This document shows positions 23,931 to 31,633 of a stretch of 42,850 nt of DNA, piece after piece; the first letter of the stretch is position 1, and each line of letters opens with the position of its first letter. Below the pieces are notes generated by a model. That model saw only the letters and a program-made list of their open reading frames with translations, did no database searches and was not told where the DNA came from. The position numbers and the translations under genes are program-made. Origin of the DNA: UBA995 sp035477115 (GTDB lineage: Bacteria > Bacillota > Sulfobacillia > UBA995). The stretch lies in NCBI GenBank assembly GCA_035477115.1, contig DATIKW010000001.1, positions 1 through 42,850 on the forward strand, read 5' to 3'.

Positions 23931-24313
23931 TAGCCGTTTGGTATGTCTCCCTCCAATGGCGGCCGGCGAACCCTGACTCGCGCCGGCTCGACTACTACGA
24001 CACACTGCTTCAGAAGCTGCAGGTCAGTATCTCGTACGAACTCGTCGACGAACCGATTGACCGCCAGTGGCCCAAAGCTTCGCGGGCGGAACAGGATGAT
24101 CCCCGGATGACTTCCGGGCGGATACTTGCCCAAATCGCCAAACTCCAGGTCGAGGGTGAGCAACATCCTTCCTTCCACTTTGGCCGCCATAGCGATGGTG
24201 GCATCGGGCTGCGCCAGGAGCCCCTCGTCGGCTGCGGTCGTCACATTATGGCCGAGTGCACTAAGACTCTGCCTCAGGCGGCGTGAGAGGTTCTCGTCCA
24301 GCTTCAGGTTCAC
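23930..24313 (-). CDS. DUF5615 PIN-like toxin
   Basis: 127-residue protein of the DUF5615 (PIN-like, Mut7-C-related) type. It starts MNLKLDENLSRRLRQSLSALGHNVTTAADEG, which carries the first acidic residue (D6) and E7 of the PIN-like active site, followed by RMLLTLDLEFGDL with further acidic residues and GIILFRPR. Proteins of this type are RNase-like toxins paired with DUF433 antitoxins. GTG 24313 overlaps the stop of the DUF433 gene (GTGA), so translation is coupled. The Arg/Pro-rich last 20 residues look unlike the core and may be a poorly conserved tail. It is convergent with the corrinoid gene. Confidence 0.8.
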   Translation of the reverse strand: MNLKLDENLSRRLRQSLSALGHNVTTAADEGLLAQPDATIAMAAKVEGRMLLTLDLEFGDLGKYPPGSHPGIILFRPRSFGPLAVNRFVDEFVRDTDLQLLKQCVVVVEPARVRVRRPPLEGDIPNG

Positions 24314-24552
24314 GAACCTGCCGTGACCTTCCAGATACTCTCGCGGGATAGCTCTGCCGCGTAGGCCAGCGCCGCGCGGATGTCCTCAAGAGTCAAGTGC
24401 GGGTAGTGGTCAATGACCTGCTCGGACGTCAACCCTTCCGCAAGCCCATCCAGAATAATGGCGATGTAAATCCGGGTGCCTCGGATGCAGGGCTTCCCAC
24501 CGCAGACCTTCGGGTCCACGGAGACTCTATTGAGCAGTTCCTCATGGCTCAT
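24310..24552 (-). CDS. DUF433 antitoxin
   Basis: 80-residue DUF433 (VapB45-like) protein. It starts at ATG 24552 behind GGGAGAAG and has the family hallmark VSVDPKVCGGKPCIRGTRI, then LAEGLTSEQVIDHYPHLTLEDIRAALAYAAEL, which form a winged-helix DNA-binding fold. It is the antitoxin of the DUF5615 partner that it overlaps. Its start is only 18 bp from the 3' end of tRNA-Leu(CAA) on the same strand, leaving no room for a separate promoter, so it is probably expressed by read-through from the tRNA promoter. A longer frame from 24615 would run through the tRNA gene and is not real. Confidence 0.85.
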   Translation of the reverse strand: MSHEELLNRVSVDPKVCGGKPCIRGTRIYIAIILDGLAEGLTSEQVIDHYPHLTLEDIRAALAYAAELSRESIWKVTAGS

Positions 24553-24570
24553 TGCGCTTCTCCCGCTAAC

Positions 24571-24658
24571 TGGTGCCGGGGGCGGGATTCGAACCCGCAC
24601 GGGGGGTTGCCCCAACGCATTTTGAGTGCGCCGCCTGTGCCAGCTCGGCTACCCCGGC
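24571..24658 (-). tRNA. tRNA-Leu (anticodon CAA)
   Basis: On the minus strand the acceptor stem pairs GCCGGGG with CCCCGGC and is followed by an encoded ACCA. The anticodon stem GCGCA/TGCGT holds the loop CTCAAAA, giving anticodon CAA (Leu, codon UUG). A GTTCGAATC T-loop and a long variable arm, as expected for a class II leucine tRNA, are present. Confidence 0.95.
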
Positions 24659-24679
24659 ATGCATCTCGTGGGCTGCTCC

Positions 24680-24709
24680 ATTCTAGCACGTACCGCCGAG
24701 CGGGGACAA
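24680..24709 (-). promoter_or_regulatory. Promoter for tRNA-Leu(CAA)
   Basis: Reading the minus strand, TTGTCC (24709-24704), an 18-bp spacer and TAGAAT (24685-24680) precede the tRNA 5' end by 21 bp. This is a good sigma-70-type promoter that probably also serves the DUF433/DUF5615 pair downstream. Confidence 0.6.
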
Positions 24710-24737
24710 GGTCCATCGGCCTTCCCGCCGCCGGCGG

Positions 24738-25286
24738 TCAGGGCTGGCGGCCGGGGGCTCCGTGGAGCGCGAAAAACTCCCGCTCGAGGACGGCCATCCG
24801 CACCATGTTGATGTAAAGACCGGCCGTGAACACCGACTCCCGGTCGACCCCTTCCACCTGGAAGCCGCACTTCTCGTAGCACCGGCGGGCCCGGCCGTTC
24901 GCTTCCTGCACCGTCAGGGCAACCCGATGCAGGTGCATCTCCTCGAAAGCGAAGCGCAACAGGGTCACGATGGCGTCGGTACCCATGCCCCGGCCCTGGT
25001 ACTTCTCCTCAAAGATGGCGATACCCAGTTCAGCATGGCCGTGGCGGTGGTCGATGCGGTGAAGGCCGATGTTGCCGATGGCGGTACCATCCGGGGCGAC
25101 GATGGTGAGCACCCGGTCAGTCCCCGACTGCAGCATGCCCTCATACCAGCGGGTTTCCTCGTCGATGCTGATGGGCCAGCGAACCAGCAGCCAGCGATTC
25201 ACCGACCGATCGTTGATCCAGCGCTGGAAGGTGGGGATGTCAGTTCGCTCCATGGGACGCAAGGTCACGCGGGGACTTTTCAGCAA
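24738..25286 (-). CDS. GNAT-family N-acetyltransferase (RimJ/RimL-like)
   Basis: 182-residue acetyltransferase. The order is typical of the RimJ/RimL-like group: LKSPRVTLRPMERTDIPTFQRWINDRSVNRWLLVRWP, then IVAPDGTAIGNIGLHRID, HAELGIAIFEEKYQGRGMGTDAI (acetyl-CoA loop Q/R-G-x-G), and NGRARRCYEKCGFQVEG. The acceptor could be a protein N-terminus or a small molecule and cannot be named. TTG 25286 is favoured because GGGAGGTG lies 7 bases upstream; GTG 25295 is in frame but too close to that site. A much longer frame upstream runs through repeat DNA and the L,D-transpeptidase antisense and is not real. It is cytosolic and monocistronic, between a repeat region and the tRNA. Confidence 0.82.
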   Translation of the reverse strand: MLKSPRVTLRPMERTDIPTFQRWINDRSVNRWLLVRWPISIDEETRWYEGMLQSGTDRVLTIVAPDGTAIGNIGLHRIDHRHGHAELGIAIFEEKYQGRGMGTDAIVTLLRFAFEEMHLHRVALTVQEANGRARRCYEKCGFQVEGVDRESVFTAGLYINMVRMAVLEREFFALHGAPGRQP

Positions 25287-25347
25287 GATGGGCACCTCCC
25301 GGTGATAGGCGGTGATTTCCCGCCAGGCGGGCTGCTTCCTCCTTGAC

Positions 25348-25546
25348 TGCGAAAACGCGGCCCCGATCCGGGTCGCGGCCACGGTCGTGGTCACGGCCCC
25401 GATCACGGGGCGATCACGGTCCCGGTGCAGGTAGGGGCGGGTTCGGAACCCGCCCCTACACGAATCGGCCGCTCCATTGTGTTCGCAGGAGGGGCCAACA
25501 TCGTGTTCGCGGTCCTGGTAGGGGCGGGTTCCGAACCCGCCCCTAC
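25348..25546. repeat. Dispersed palindromic repeat, copies A and B
   Basis: This gene-free stretch (about 355 bp between GNAT and the L,D-transpeptidase) is mainly repeat. Copy A (25431-25459) and copy B (25518-25546) are 29-bp perfect palindromes with arms GTAGGGGCGGGTTC around one central base. At 25348-25358, GCGTTTTCGCA (minus strand) resembles the GCATTTTCGTA that accompanies copies C and D. Between it and copy A lie runs of short CGTGACCACG-like inverted motifs. The palindromes translate to spurious GAGSEPAPT-like peptides in some frames, so no protein should be called here. Confidence 0.85.
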
Positions 25547-25649
25547 CACTCCCTGCCCGCGGCGGGTCTCCCGGCCCTGATAGTTCCGATGTCGCCGGCA
25601 TAGGTTCATTCACCGGGAGACCTCTCGAACCGGTGAGGTGACGGCGGCG

Positions 25650-26795
25650 ATGGTACGATCCCCATTCATCTTCGCGATGGTCTGCTTGTTGCTGTTCATG
25701 ACGCTGCCGGTTGCGGCGGTCGCAGCTCAGCGCCCGCAGGTCGAGCTGCGCATCAACCTGCCGGAGTTGGAACTCGTAGTTTACCGTGATGACCTGCTGG
25801 TCTCCCGGTATCCGATCGCCGCGGGCCGACCCGCCCATCCCACTCCTCGAGGGTCTTTCCGGATCGTGACCCGCGCCCGCAATCCCTGGTGGTTTCCCCC
25901 CGATGGGCGCCGGCCGGTGCGGCCGGGACCTGGCAACCCGCTCGGCCGCTGGTGGTTGGGCCTCGACCTGCCCGGCTATGGACTGCACGGCACCACCGAT
26001 CCGGCGTCCATCGGCCGCCTGGCCTCCCGGGGTTGCGTCCGGCTGCACGATCAGCACGTGGATGCCCTGGCTGCCCTCACCCGCACGGGGACGCGGGTGA
26101 CCATCACCTACTATACGCTGTTCCTCGAGGCTTCCGCGAAGCGGTGGGCGTACGGGGAAGACGGGTTGTCGGTCATCGCCGATCCGGGAGAGGTGAGCGC
26201 CTTCCGGATCCGGACCCATCCCGACATTTACGGACTGGCGCCCGTCTCAGCCGCTTCCTTGAGGGAGTTGCTCGAGGCGGCGGAGATGGCTCACCGGCTG
26301 TCCGCGCCGGAACTGGACTGGCTTGCCGAACAAGCGCAAGCCGCCGCCATCGATTTCGATCTGGGCGCCGGCGTACGGTTCAACGACTGGCCACTGGGTC
26401 ACGGCCGCTTGCTCATCGGCCGGTCCGCCTGGGTTCCCTGGGAACTGGCAGCCCCGGTCCTCGGCTTGGATGTCACCCTCCCGCCCGACGGAGCGCGCCC
26501 GCTGGCCGGCCGCACCTGGGTCGCCGTCGATGACCTGCGGCACATGGTAGCCTTTCCCTTCACCGTTGTTCACGACGGCAGGGTTCTGGGTCTCGAAGGC
26601 ATCGCGGTGGTCCAGGGCGGCCGCCTGTTGACCGGTGCCGCCTTCATGCGTGACGAAGAGGTTCACGTTTTGGCCCGAAAACTCGACGCCCGGCGGGGTG
26701 ACGTCTTCCTCCCCCTGTCCGCGCTCGCGACCGACCTGGGGATGAAGGCGATGTGGGATCCCGGCCGCCGAGAGATCAAGGTCGAGCGTCCATGA
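25650..26795 (+). CDS. L,D-transpeptidase (YkuD) with copper-amine-oxidase-like C-terminal domain
   Basis: About 381 residues. The N-terminus is a signal peptide (MVRSPFIFAMVCLLLFMTLPVAAVAA). Residues about 35-160 form a YkuD catalytic domain: LPELELVVYRDDLLVSRYPIAAG, then the active-site set H113-G-T and S-R-G-C129-V-R, with the nucleophilic Cys. It would make 3-3 cross-links in, or anchor proteins to, peptidoglycan outside the membrane. From about 250 to the end, the VPWELAAPVLG...VAVDDLRHM...FLPLSALATDLGMKAMWDPGRREIKVER pattern resembles the copper-amine-oxidase N-terminal-like stalk domain of many Clostridial wall proteins. ATG 25650 has GGTGAGGTG upstream; GTG 25638 is an alternative. 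Confidence 0.85.
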   Translation: MVRSPFIFAMVCLLLFMTLPVAAVAAQRPQVELRINLPELELVVYRDDLLVSRYPIAAGRPAHPTPRGSFRIVTRARNPWWFPPDGRRPVRPGPGNPLGRWWLGLDLPGYGLHGTTDPASIGRLASRGCVRLHDQHVDALAALTRTGTRVTITYYTLFLEASAKRWAYGEDGLSVIADPGEVSAFRIRTHPDIYGLAPVSAASLRELLEAAEMAHRLSAPELDWLAEQAQAAAIDFDLGAGVRFNDWPLGHGRLLIGRSAWVPWELAAPVLGLDVTLPPDGARPLAGRTWVAVDDLRHMVAFPFTVVHDGRVLGLEGIAVVQGGRLLTGAAFMRDEEVHVLARKLDARRGDVFLPLSALATDLGMKAMWDPGRREIKVERP

Positions 26796-26867
26796 ATGGT
26801 CCCTGAGCCTACCAGGAGGATCGACCGACCTGCCCGAGAAGATCCCCGAGGACATGCCGCGTCTTCG

Positions 26868-26892
26868 GGAACTTCCGGGCGGCCCGTGCGTC
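26868..26892 (+). promoter_or_regulatory. ECF-type promoter upstream of the sigma factor gene
   Basis: GGAACTT at 26868-26874 and CGTC at 26889-26892 leave 16 bases between AAC and CGTC, the arrangement of many extracytoplasmic-function sigma promoters (AAC-N16-CGT). It lies 45 bp before the ATG of the sigma factor, so autoregulation is likely. Confidence 0.6.
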
Positions 26893-26936
26893 AATGCAGC
26901 GGGGAGCGGGTCTTCCACTGAAGGAGGCCAGGATCC

Positions 26937-27620
26937 ATGGCGGTGAACCCTGCCGGGACCGATCCCGGGTTGCCGGCCGCTTCGTTTCCGGACGAGTTGC
27001 TGGTAAGCGCGGCGAAACGCGGCGACCGCGCCGCATTCGGTGAGCTGGTGAGAAGGTACGAGCGCAAGGTCTACAATCTGGCTTACCGGTATGCCGGCAA
27101 CTCGGACGATGCTGCTGACCTGGCTCAAGAGGCCTTCCTCAAGGCTTTCTGTGCCCTCGGAACCTTCCGCGGCCGGAGCGCTTTCTCCACCTGGCTATAT
27201 CGGGTGACGGCCAATGTGTGCCTCGATGCCTTGCGGGGCCGCCAGCGGCGCCGCACCCTGTCCTTGGACCAGGCTCCGCCCGGCAGGGAAGGCGATCGCG
27301 AATGGGAACTGGCCGACCCCAGGGCCGACCTCGAGGAACAGGTCCAGCGCCGAGAGGTCCAGAGTGCCGTTCACCGGGCCATCGGCCGGCTGGGGCCGGA
27401 ACACCGCCTGGTAGTGGTCCTTCGCGACCTCCAGGGCTTCTCTTACCAGGAGATATCGCGGATCCTGGGGCTCAATCTGGGCACGGTGAAGTCGAGGCTG
27501 AACCGCGCTCGGCTGGCGCTCAGGGACGAGTTGGCCGGGGCGGAACTTTCATCGGCCCAACCCGTCTCAAGGTCAGACCGAGGAGATAAGGGTGCGGCGG
27601 GAGGAGGCGATAATCCGTGA
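26937..27620 (+). CDS. ECF-family RNA polymerase sigma factor (SigW/RpoE-like)
   Basis: 227-residue sigma factor. Region 2 is DELLVSAAKRGDRAAFGELVRRYERKVYNLAYR...DDAADLAQEAFLKAF, followed by FSTWLYRVTANVCLDALR. A linker of about 45 residues leads to region 4: AIGRLGPEHRLVVVLRDLQGFSYQEISRILGLNLGTVKSRLNRAR, a helix-turn-helix that reads the -35 box. It recruits RNA polymerase to stress or envelope genes. ATG 26937 follows GGAGG. The stop overlaps the GTG of the anti-sigma gene (GTGA), a usual arrangement for such pairs. An ECF-type promoter lies directly upstream. The C-terminal 30 residues (after ARLALRDEL) are polar and Gly-rich. Confidence 0.92.
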   Translation: MAVNPAGTDPGLPAASFPDELLVSAAKRGDRAAFGELVRRYERKVYNLAYRYAGNSDDAADLAQEAFLKAFCALGTFRGRSAFSTWLYRVTANVCLDALRGRQRRRTLSLDQAPPGREGDREWELADPRADLEEQVQRREVQSAVHRAIGRLGPEHRLVVVLRDLQGFSYQEISRILGLNLGTVKSRLNRARLALRDELAGAELSSAQPVSRSDRGDKGAAGGGDNP

Positions 27621-28825
27621 AGTGCGACCGGGTCAGACCCCACCTCTCGGCCTACCTTGACGGGGTAATTGGGAGGAGCGACCGCCGGCAAGTGGAGGAG
27701 CACCTGGCGGAATGTGCCGGATGTCGGGCTTTGACGGAGGAACTGGGCCGGAACATCAAGCAGTGCCGGAGCTTGCCGGAGCTGGCCCCCCCTCCGGGCT
27801 TCCGGCAGAAGGTGGAACGGGCCGTGCAGGATGCGGCCGCCGATCCCCCGGAGGCCGTCAGGTTGCGGCTCGGCCGCTGGTGGGGGGACTTGCGCTGGAA
27901 GCGGGCGGCGGTGGCGGTTGCCGGCGCGGCCCTCCTGTTTGTGGTTGCCGGGATAGCTCTCGACGAACGAGTCCCTTGGCCGACGGCCCCTGGCCAGTTG
28001 CTAGTGATCGATGCCGTAGGCGAGGAGGGCGAGGCGAGGTTAGTGGCACCGGCCGACGCCCAGGAACCGGCGGCGGACCAACGCCGGCGGGCTCCAGTCC
28101 CGCCGGCGACCGAGGCGGCCGGCGCTCAGACGGCCGGCCAACTGACACTTATGCCGCGCGACCGCAAGATCATCCAGAACGCGGACCTGGAAGTGGCCGT
28201 GACCGACTTCCGCCGGTCATTCCAGGAGATCGTGGGCCTCACCGAGGCTGCCGGCGGGTTTGTAGAGAGTTCGAACTTCTGGCAGGGCGAGGGTGAGAGC
28301 CGCGGGGGCAGCCTCCGGCTCCGGGTGCCGCAGGACAGGTTCATCGACCTCCTGACCCGCATCGAAGAACAGGGACAGGTGCTCCAGAAGAGCATCCACG
28401 GCCAGGATGTGACCCAGGCCTACGTGGACATCGATGCCAGGTTGCGCGCGCTCAGGGTCCAGGAGGAACGGCTGTTGTTGATCCTCGGGCGGGCCAACAC
28501 GGTGGGCGAAGTCCTGCAAGTGGAGGCGGAACGCACCCGGGTGCGCGCTGAGATCGAGTCGTTGACGGCCACGCTGCAGCAATATGACCGGCTAGTCAGC
28601 TTTTCCACCATCGCCGTGAATCTCGTGCCGCCCCGAGAGGTCCCTCCACCGCCGGCGGGCGACCTGTGGGGCAGGTTGCGCGCCGCCTTCCTGCGTTCGC
28701 TGCGCTGGCTGGCTTACCTCGGCGAACAAGCTCTCCTGGGGCTCTTCGCCCTCGCTCCCGTCATCGTACTCGGCGGCGCCACCTATCTCGGCGTCCGGGG
28801 ATACCTTCGCCGCCGGCGGGCATAG
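27617..28825 (+). CDS. Zinc-finger anti-sigma factor fused to a DUF4349 domain
   Basis: 402-residue membrane protein. Residues 1-45 form a zf-HC2 anti-sigma zinc finger with H-x3-C-x2-C (HLAECAGC). At about 95-115 is a membrane span (AAVAVAGAALLFVVAGIAL). After a Pro/Ala linker comes a DUF4349 domain, about 175-345 (RKIIQNADLEVAVTDF, EAAGGFVESSNF, GGSLRLRVPQDRFIDLL, QDVTQAYVDIDARL), with a coiled coil (LRALRVQEERLLLILGRANTVGEVL...), then a second span (ALLGLFALAPVIVLGGATYLGV). It probably holds the overlapping ECF sigma factor at the membrane and releases it on a signal sensed by the DUF4349 part. The combination of zf-HC2 and DUF4349 in one chain is informative for signalling; the signal is unknown. 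Confidence 0.85.
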   Translation: MKCDRVRPHLSAYLDGVIGRSDRRQVEEHLAECAGCRALTEELGRNIKQCRSLPELAPPPGFRQKVERAVQDAAADPPEAVRLRLGRWWGDLRWKRAAVAVAGAALLFVVAGIALDERVPWPTAPGQLLVIDAVGEEGEARLVAPADAQEPAADQRRRAPVPPATEAAGAQTAGQLTLMPRDRKIIQNADLEVAVTDFRRSFQEIVGLTEAAGGFVESSNFWQGEGESRGGSLRLRVPQDRFIDLLTRIEEQGQVLQKSIHGQDVTQAYVDIDARLRALRVQEERLLLILGRANTVGEVLQVEAERTRVRAEIESLTATLQQYDRLVSFSTIAVNLVPPREVPPPPAGDLWGRLRAAFLRSLRWLAYLGEQALLGLFALAPVIVLGGATYLGVRGYLRRRRA

Positions 28826-28858
28826 CCCAGGCGTCCTGTTACGAACTCGTGTCGGTTC

Positions 28859-28884
28859 GGGCGGACCCCGCGCGGGGTCCGCCC
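28859..28884 (+). terminator. Hairpin terminator after the sigma/anti-sigma pair
   Basis: GGGCGGACCCC (28859-28869) and GGGGTCCGCCC (28874-28884) form a perfect 11-bp stem with loop GCGC, followed by AGGTGTTTCTC. The stem is very stable although the T-run is short. Confidence 0.6.
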
Positions 28885-28904
28885 AGGTGTTTCTCGGGGA
28901 ATTC

Positions 28905-28913
28905 TGGTAGAAT
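28905..28913 (+). promoter_or_regulatory. Extended -10 promoter for polA
   Basis: TGG-TAGAAT is an extended -10 (5 of 6 to consensus) 32 bp before the GTG start of polA. No strong -35 is seen. It lies directly after the hairpin that ends the upstream operon. Confidence 0.5.
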
Positions 28914-28945
28914 GGTGATGGCGCAGAGACAGGGGGCCGGGATTC

Positions 28946-31630
28946 GTGCCGAGCAAAGCTGTATTCATCGACGGACACAGCCTGGCTAACCGGGCCTTCT
29001 TCGCCTTGCCCGACTCCTGGGTCACGGCCGAAGGACTATACACCAACGCCGTATACGGGTTTGTGACCATGCTCCTGCGCTTGATCGATGACGAGAGGCC
29101 AGACTATCTGGCCGTGGTCTTCGACACCGGGCGACCCACCTTCCGGCACACCGAGTACGGCGAGTACAAGGCGCATCGCCCCGGCACCCCCGATCGCCTG
29201 CGGGCGCAGTTGCCGCTACTCAAGGAGACGCTGGAAGTCCTGCAAGTTCCCGTATACGAAGTCGAGGGCTACGAGGCGGACGACGTGCTGGCGACGCTGG
29301 CCCGCCATAGCCGCGAGGCTGGGGCCGAGACGCTGATCGTCACCGGCGACCGCGACTTCCTGCAACTTGCCGGCCAGGGGATAAAGTCGGTACTGACGCT
29401 CAAAGGGATCAGCGAGACCGCCGTCCTCGACGCCGGAGCCGTCCGCGAACGCTTCGGCATCGAACCCGACCAGTTCATCGACTATCGGGCCCTGGTAGGC
29501 GACCCCTCCGACAACCTGCCGGGAGTGCCCGGGGTGGGCCCGCGGACGGCCGTCCGATTGCTGGCGGAGTTCGGTACCCTGGATCGGCTGCTGGCGAACC
29601 TGGGACGGGTGGAACCACAGCGCATTCGCCGCGCCCTCGAGGAACATGCCGACCGGGCCAGGTTGACCGGGGCCATGGCCCGGCTGAGGCAGGATGTGCC
29701 GCTCGCCTTCGCCATGGACGATTGCCGGGTGCGGCCGTACGACCCGGGCCAGGTGGCCGACCTGTTCCGCCGGCTGGAGTTTCGTGCTCTACTGAAGAAG
29801 CTCGGCCTGGAGGGCGAGGCCGCCCGGCATGCCGGACCGCAACCCGACGCCGCCATGCTCGAGGACATCGGCCTCCTGGAACACCGATTGGACGAACTGG
29901 CCGCGGCGGGCACCCTGGCGCTGGCGTACACTGCCTCCGACTCCCGCCCGACCGCCGCCGCCCTGCGCTCGCTGGCATTCGCCGGGGCCGAAGGACCGGT
30001 CTACTGGGCCCGCGCGGCTTCCGACCTCTTGACTCCGGGCCTACCCCAGGGGAGGATGTTGGCGGCGCTGGCCGGGCTGTTCCGCCGGCCGGGACTGGCG
30101 GTGCATGCGGCCAACCTCAAGTTCCTCGCCGTCTTGGCCGGCGGGGGCGCGGATGGGACCGGCGCCGGCTGCTTCGACCCGGCCGTCGCCGCTTACCTGC
30201 TCGACCCGGCCCGCTTCCATTACGAACCAGACTCGCTGGCCCGGGAGTACCTGGGCGAGGATACATACATCCCCCGGGAAGAGTCGGGAAAACGGCAGGC
30301 GGCAGCGACGGAGCCTGACCCCGGCGCCATCCTGCCCCTGCACGTGGATATGGTGAGACGACTGGTCCCCGTCCTCGAGCAGCGCCTGGCGGAAGATGGC
30401 ATGGAACGGCTGTTTCGCGAAGTGGAGATGCCGCTCAGCCTCGTGCTCGCGGACATGGAACTGGCCGGGGTGGGGGTGGACCGGGCGGGGCTCGACGCGA
30501 TGGCGAGGGACCTCGGCGATCGCATCGACGAGACGCTGCGCGAGATCCACGACCTCGCCGGACGCTCCTTCAACCCCAACTCGCCGCGCCAACTCGCCCA
30601 GGTGCTGTTCGAGGACCTGAAACTCCCCCCGGCGAAGAAGACGCCTGGCGGGGCTCCTTCCACCGATGTCGAGGTCCTCGAGGAACTCGCAGCCCAGCAT
30701 CAGGTGGTAGCCAGGATCTTGGAGCACCGCCAACTCGTCAAGCTCAAGGGCACTTACGTCGACGGGCTGCGGGCGCTGGTCAATCCCGCGACCGGCCGCG
30801 TCCACACCTGCTTCAACCAGACGGGCACGGCCACCGGGCGCCTGTCGAGTTCGGAGCCCAACCTGCAGAACATACCGGTGAGGATGGAACTGGGCCGCCG
30901 TATCCGCAAGGTTTTCGTGCCCAGCAACCCCGGCCACCGCCTCCTGGCCGCGGACTATTCACAGATAGAACTGCGCATCCTCGCCCACCTCTCAGGCGAT
31001 CCGGGACTGGCGGAAGCTTTCCAGCAAGGCGAGGACATCCACGCGCGCACGGCGTGGGAGGTATTCGGCGCCGTCACCCCGGAACTACGCAACCGGGCCA
31101 AGGCGGTCAACTTCGGGCTGGTATACGGCATGACCGACTACGGGCTATCCCGGGACCTGGGAGTCAGCGTCGCCGAGGCCGCCCGCTACATCGAGCGGTA
31201 TTTCCAGCGCTACGGCAGGGTCCAGGAGTACTTCAACGAGGTCCTGGAACAGGCTCGCACTCTCGGATATGTCACTTCGCTGCTGGGTCGCCGGCGCTAT
31301 CTACCCGAACTGCGCAGCGCCAACCGCCAGACCCGGAGCTTTGCCGAACGGGCCGCCCGGAACACGCCGATCCAGGGCAGCGCCGCCGACCTCATCAAGT
31401 TGGCCATGGTCAAGGTACACCGCGAACTCAAGGCCGGCGGCCTGCGGGGACGGATGATCTTGCAGGTCCACGATGAACTCCTGTTCGAGGCGCCTCCCGA
31501 GGAGATCGCGGAAATCGGCCGGCTGGCCCGGGAGGCCATGACCGGGGCGATGCGCCTGCACGTGCCGGTCACCGTCGACTTGAAGGCCGGCCCCAACTGG
31601 TATGATCTGCAGCGGCTGGAGGAAGCCTGA
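28946..31630 (+). CDS. polA: DNA polymerase I
   Basis: 894 residues, full length. The N-terminal 5' nuclease domain (1 to about 290) is intact: FIDGHSLANRAFF, EGYEADDVLATLA, VTGDRDFLQL, LVGDPSDNLPGVPGVGPRTA. The middle 3'-5' exonuclease-like domain (about 310-470) has lost its acidic residues: the usual DTE motif is replaced by ALAYTASDSRPT, so it should not proofread, as in Bacillus enzymes. The polymerase domain has motif A DYSQIELRILAHLSGD, motif B RNRAKAVNFGLVYG and motif C QVHDELLFE. It fills gaps in repair and removes RNA primers. GTG 28946 follows GGGGGCCGGG at a short distance. mutM starts 3 bp after its stop, so the two repair genes are coupled. Confidence 0.97.
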   Translation: MPSKAVFIDGHSLANRAFFALPDSWVTAEGLYTNAVYGFVTMLLRLIDDERPDYLAVVFDTGRPTFRHTEYGEYKAHRPGTPDRLRAQLPLLKETLEVLQVPVYEVEGYEADDVLATLARHSREAGAETLIVTGDRDFLQLAGQGIKSVLTLKGISETAVLDAGAVRERFGIEPDQFIDYRALVGDPSDNLPGVPGVGPRTAVRLLAEFGTLDRLLANLGRVEPQRIRRALEEHADRARLTGAMARLRQDVPLAFAMDDCRVRPYDPGQVADLFRRLEFRALLKKLGLEGEAARHAGPQPDAAMLEDIGLLEHRLDELAAAGTLALAYTASDSRPTAAALRSLAFAGAEGPVYWARAASDLLTPGLPQGRMLAALAGLFRRPGLAVHAANLKFLAVLAGGGADGTGAGCFDPAVAAYLLDPARFHYEPDSLAREYLGEDTYIPREESGKRQAAATEPDPGAILPLHVDMVRRLVPVLEQRLAEDGMERLFREVEMPLSLVLADMELAGVGVDRAGLDAMARDLGDRIDETLREIHDLAGRSFNPNSPRQLAQVLFEDLKLPPAKKTPGGAPSTDVEVLEELAAQHQVVARILEHRQLVKLKGTYVDGLRALVNPATGRVHTCFNQTGTATGRLSSSEPNLQNIPVRMELGRRIRKVFVPSNPGHRLLAADYSQIELRILAHLSGDPGLAEAFQQGEDIHARTAWEVFGAVTPELRNRAKAVNFGLVYGMTDYGLSRDLGVSVAEAARYIERYFQRYGRVQEYFNEVLEQARTLGYVTSLLGRRRYLPELRSANRQTRSFAERAARNTPIQGSAADLIKLAMVKVHRELKAGGLRGRMILQVHDELLFEAPPEEIAEIGRLAREAMTGAMRLHVPVTVDLKAGPNWYDLQRLEEA

Positions 31631-31633
31631 ACC

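Noticed and set aside
24310..24615. DUF433 antitoxin extended upstream to 24615
   Set aside because: The added residues are a translation of the tRNA-Leu gene. ATG 24552 has a good ribosome binding site.
25348..25546. CRISPR array
   Set aside because: The repeats are self-palindromic, few and unevenly spaced, with no cas genes in the window.
25403..25609. Repeat-containing small proteins (GAGSEPAPT or GRGGFRTRPY peptides)
   Set aside because: They are translations of the 29-bp palindrome and recur wherever it occurs. No ribosome binding site or conserved context supports them.
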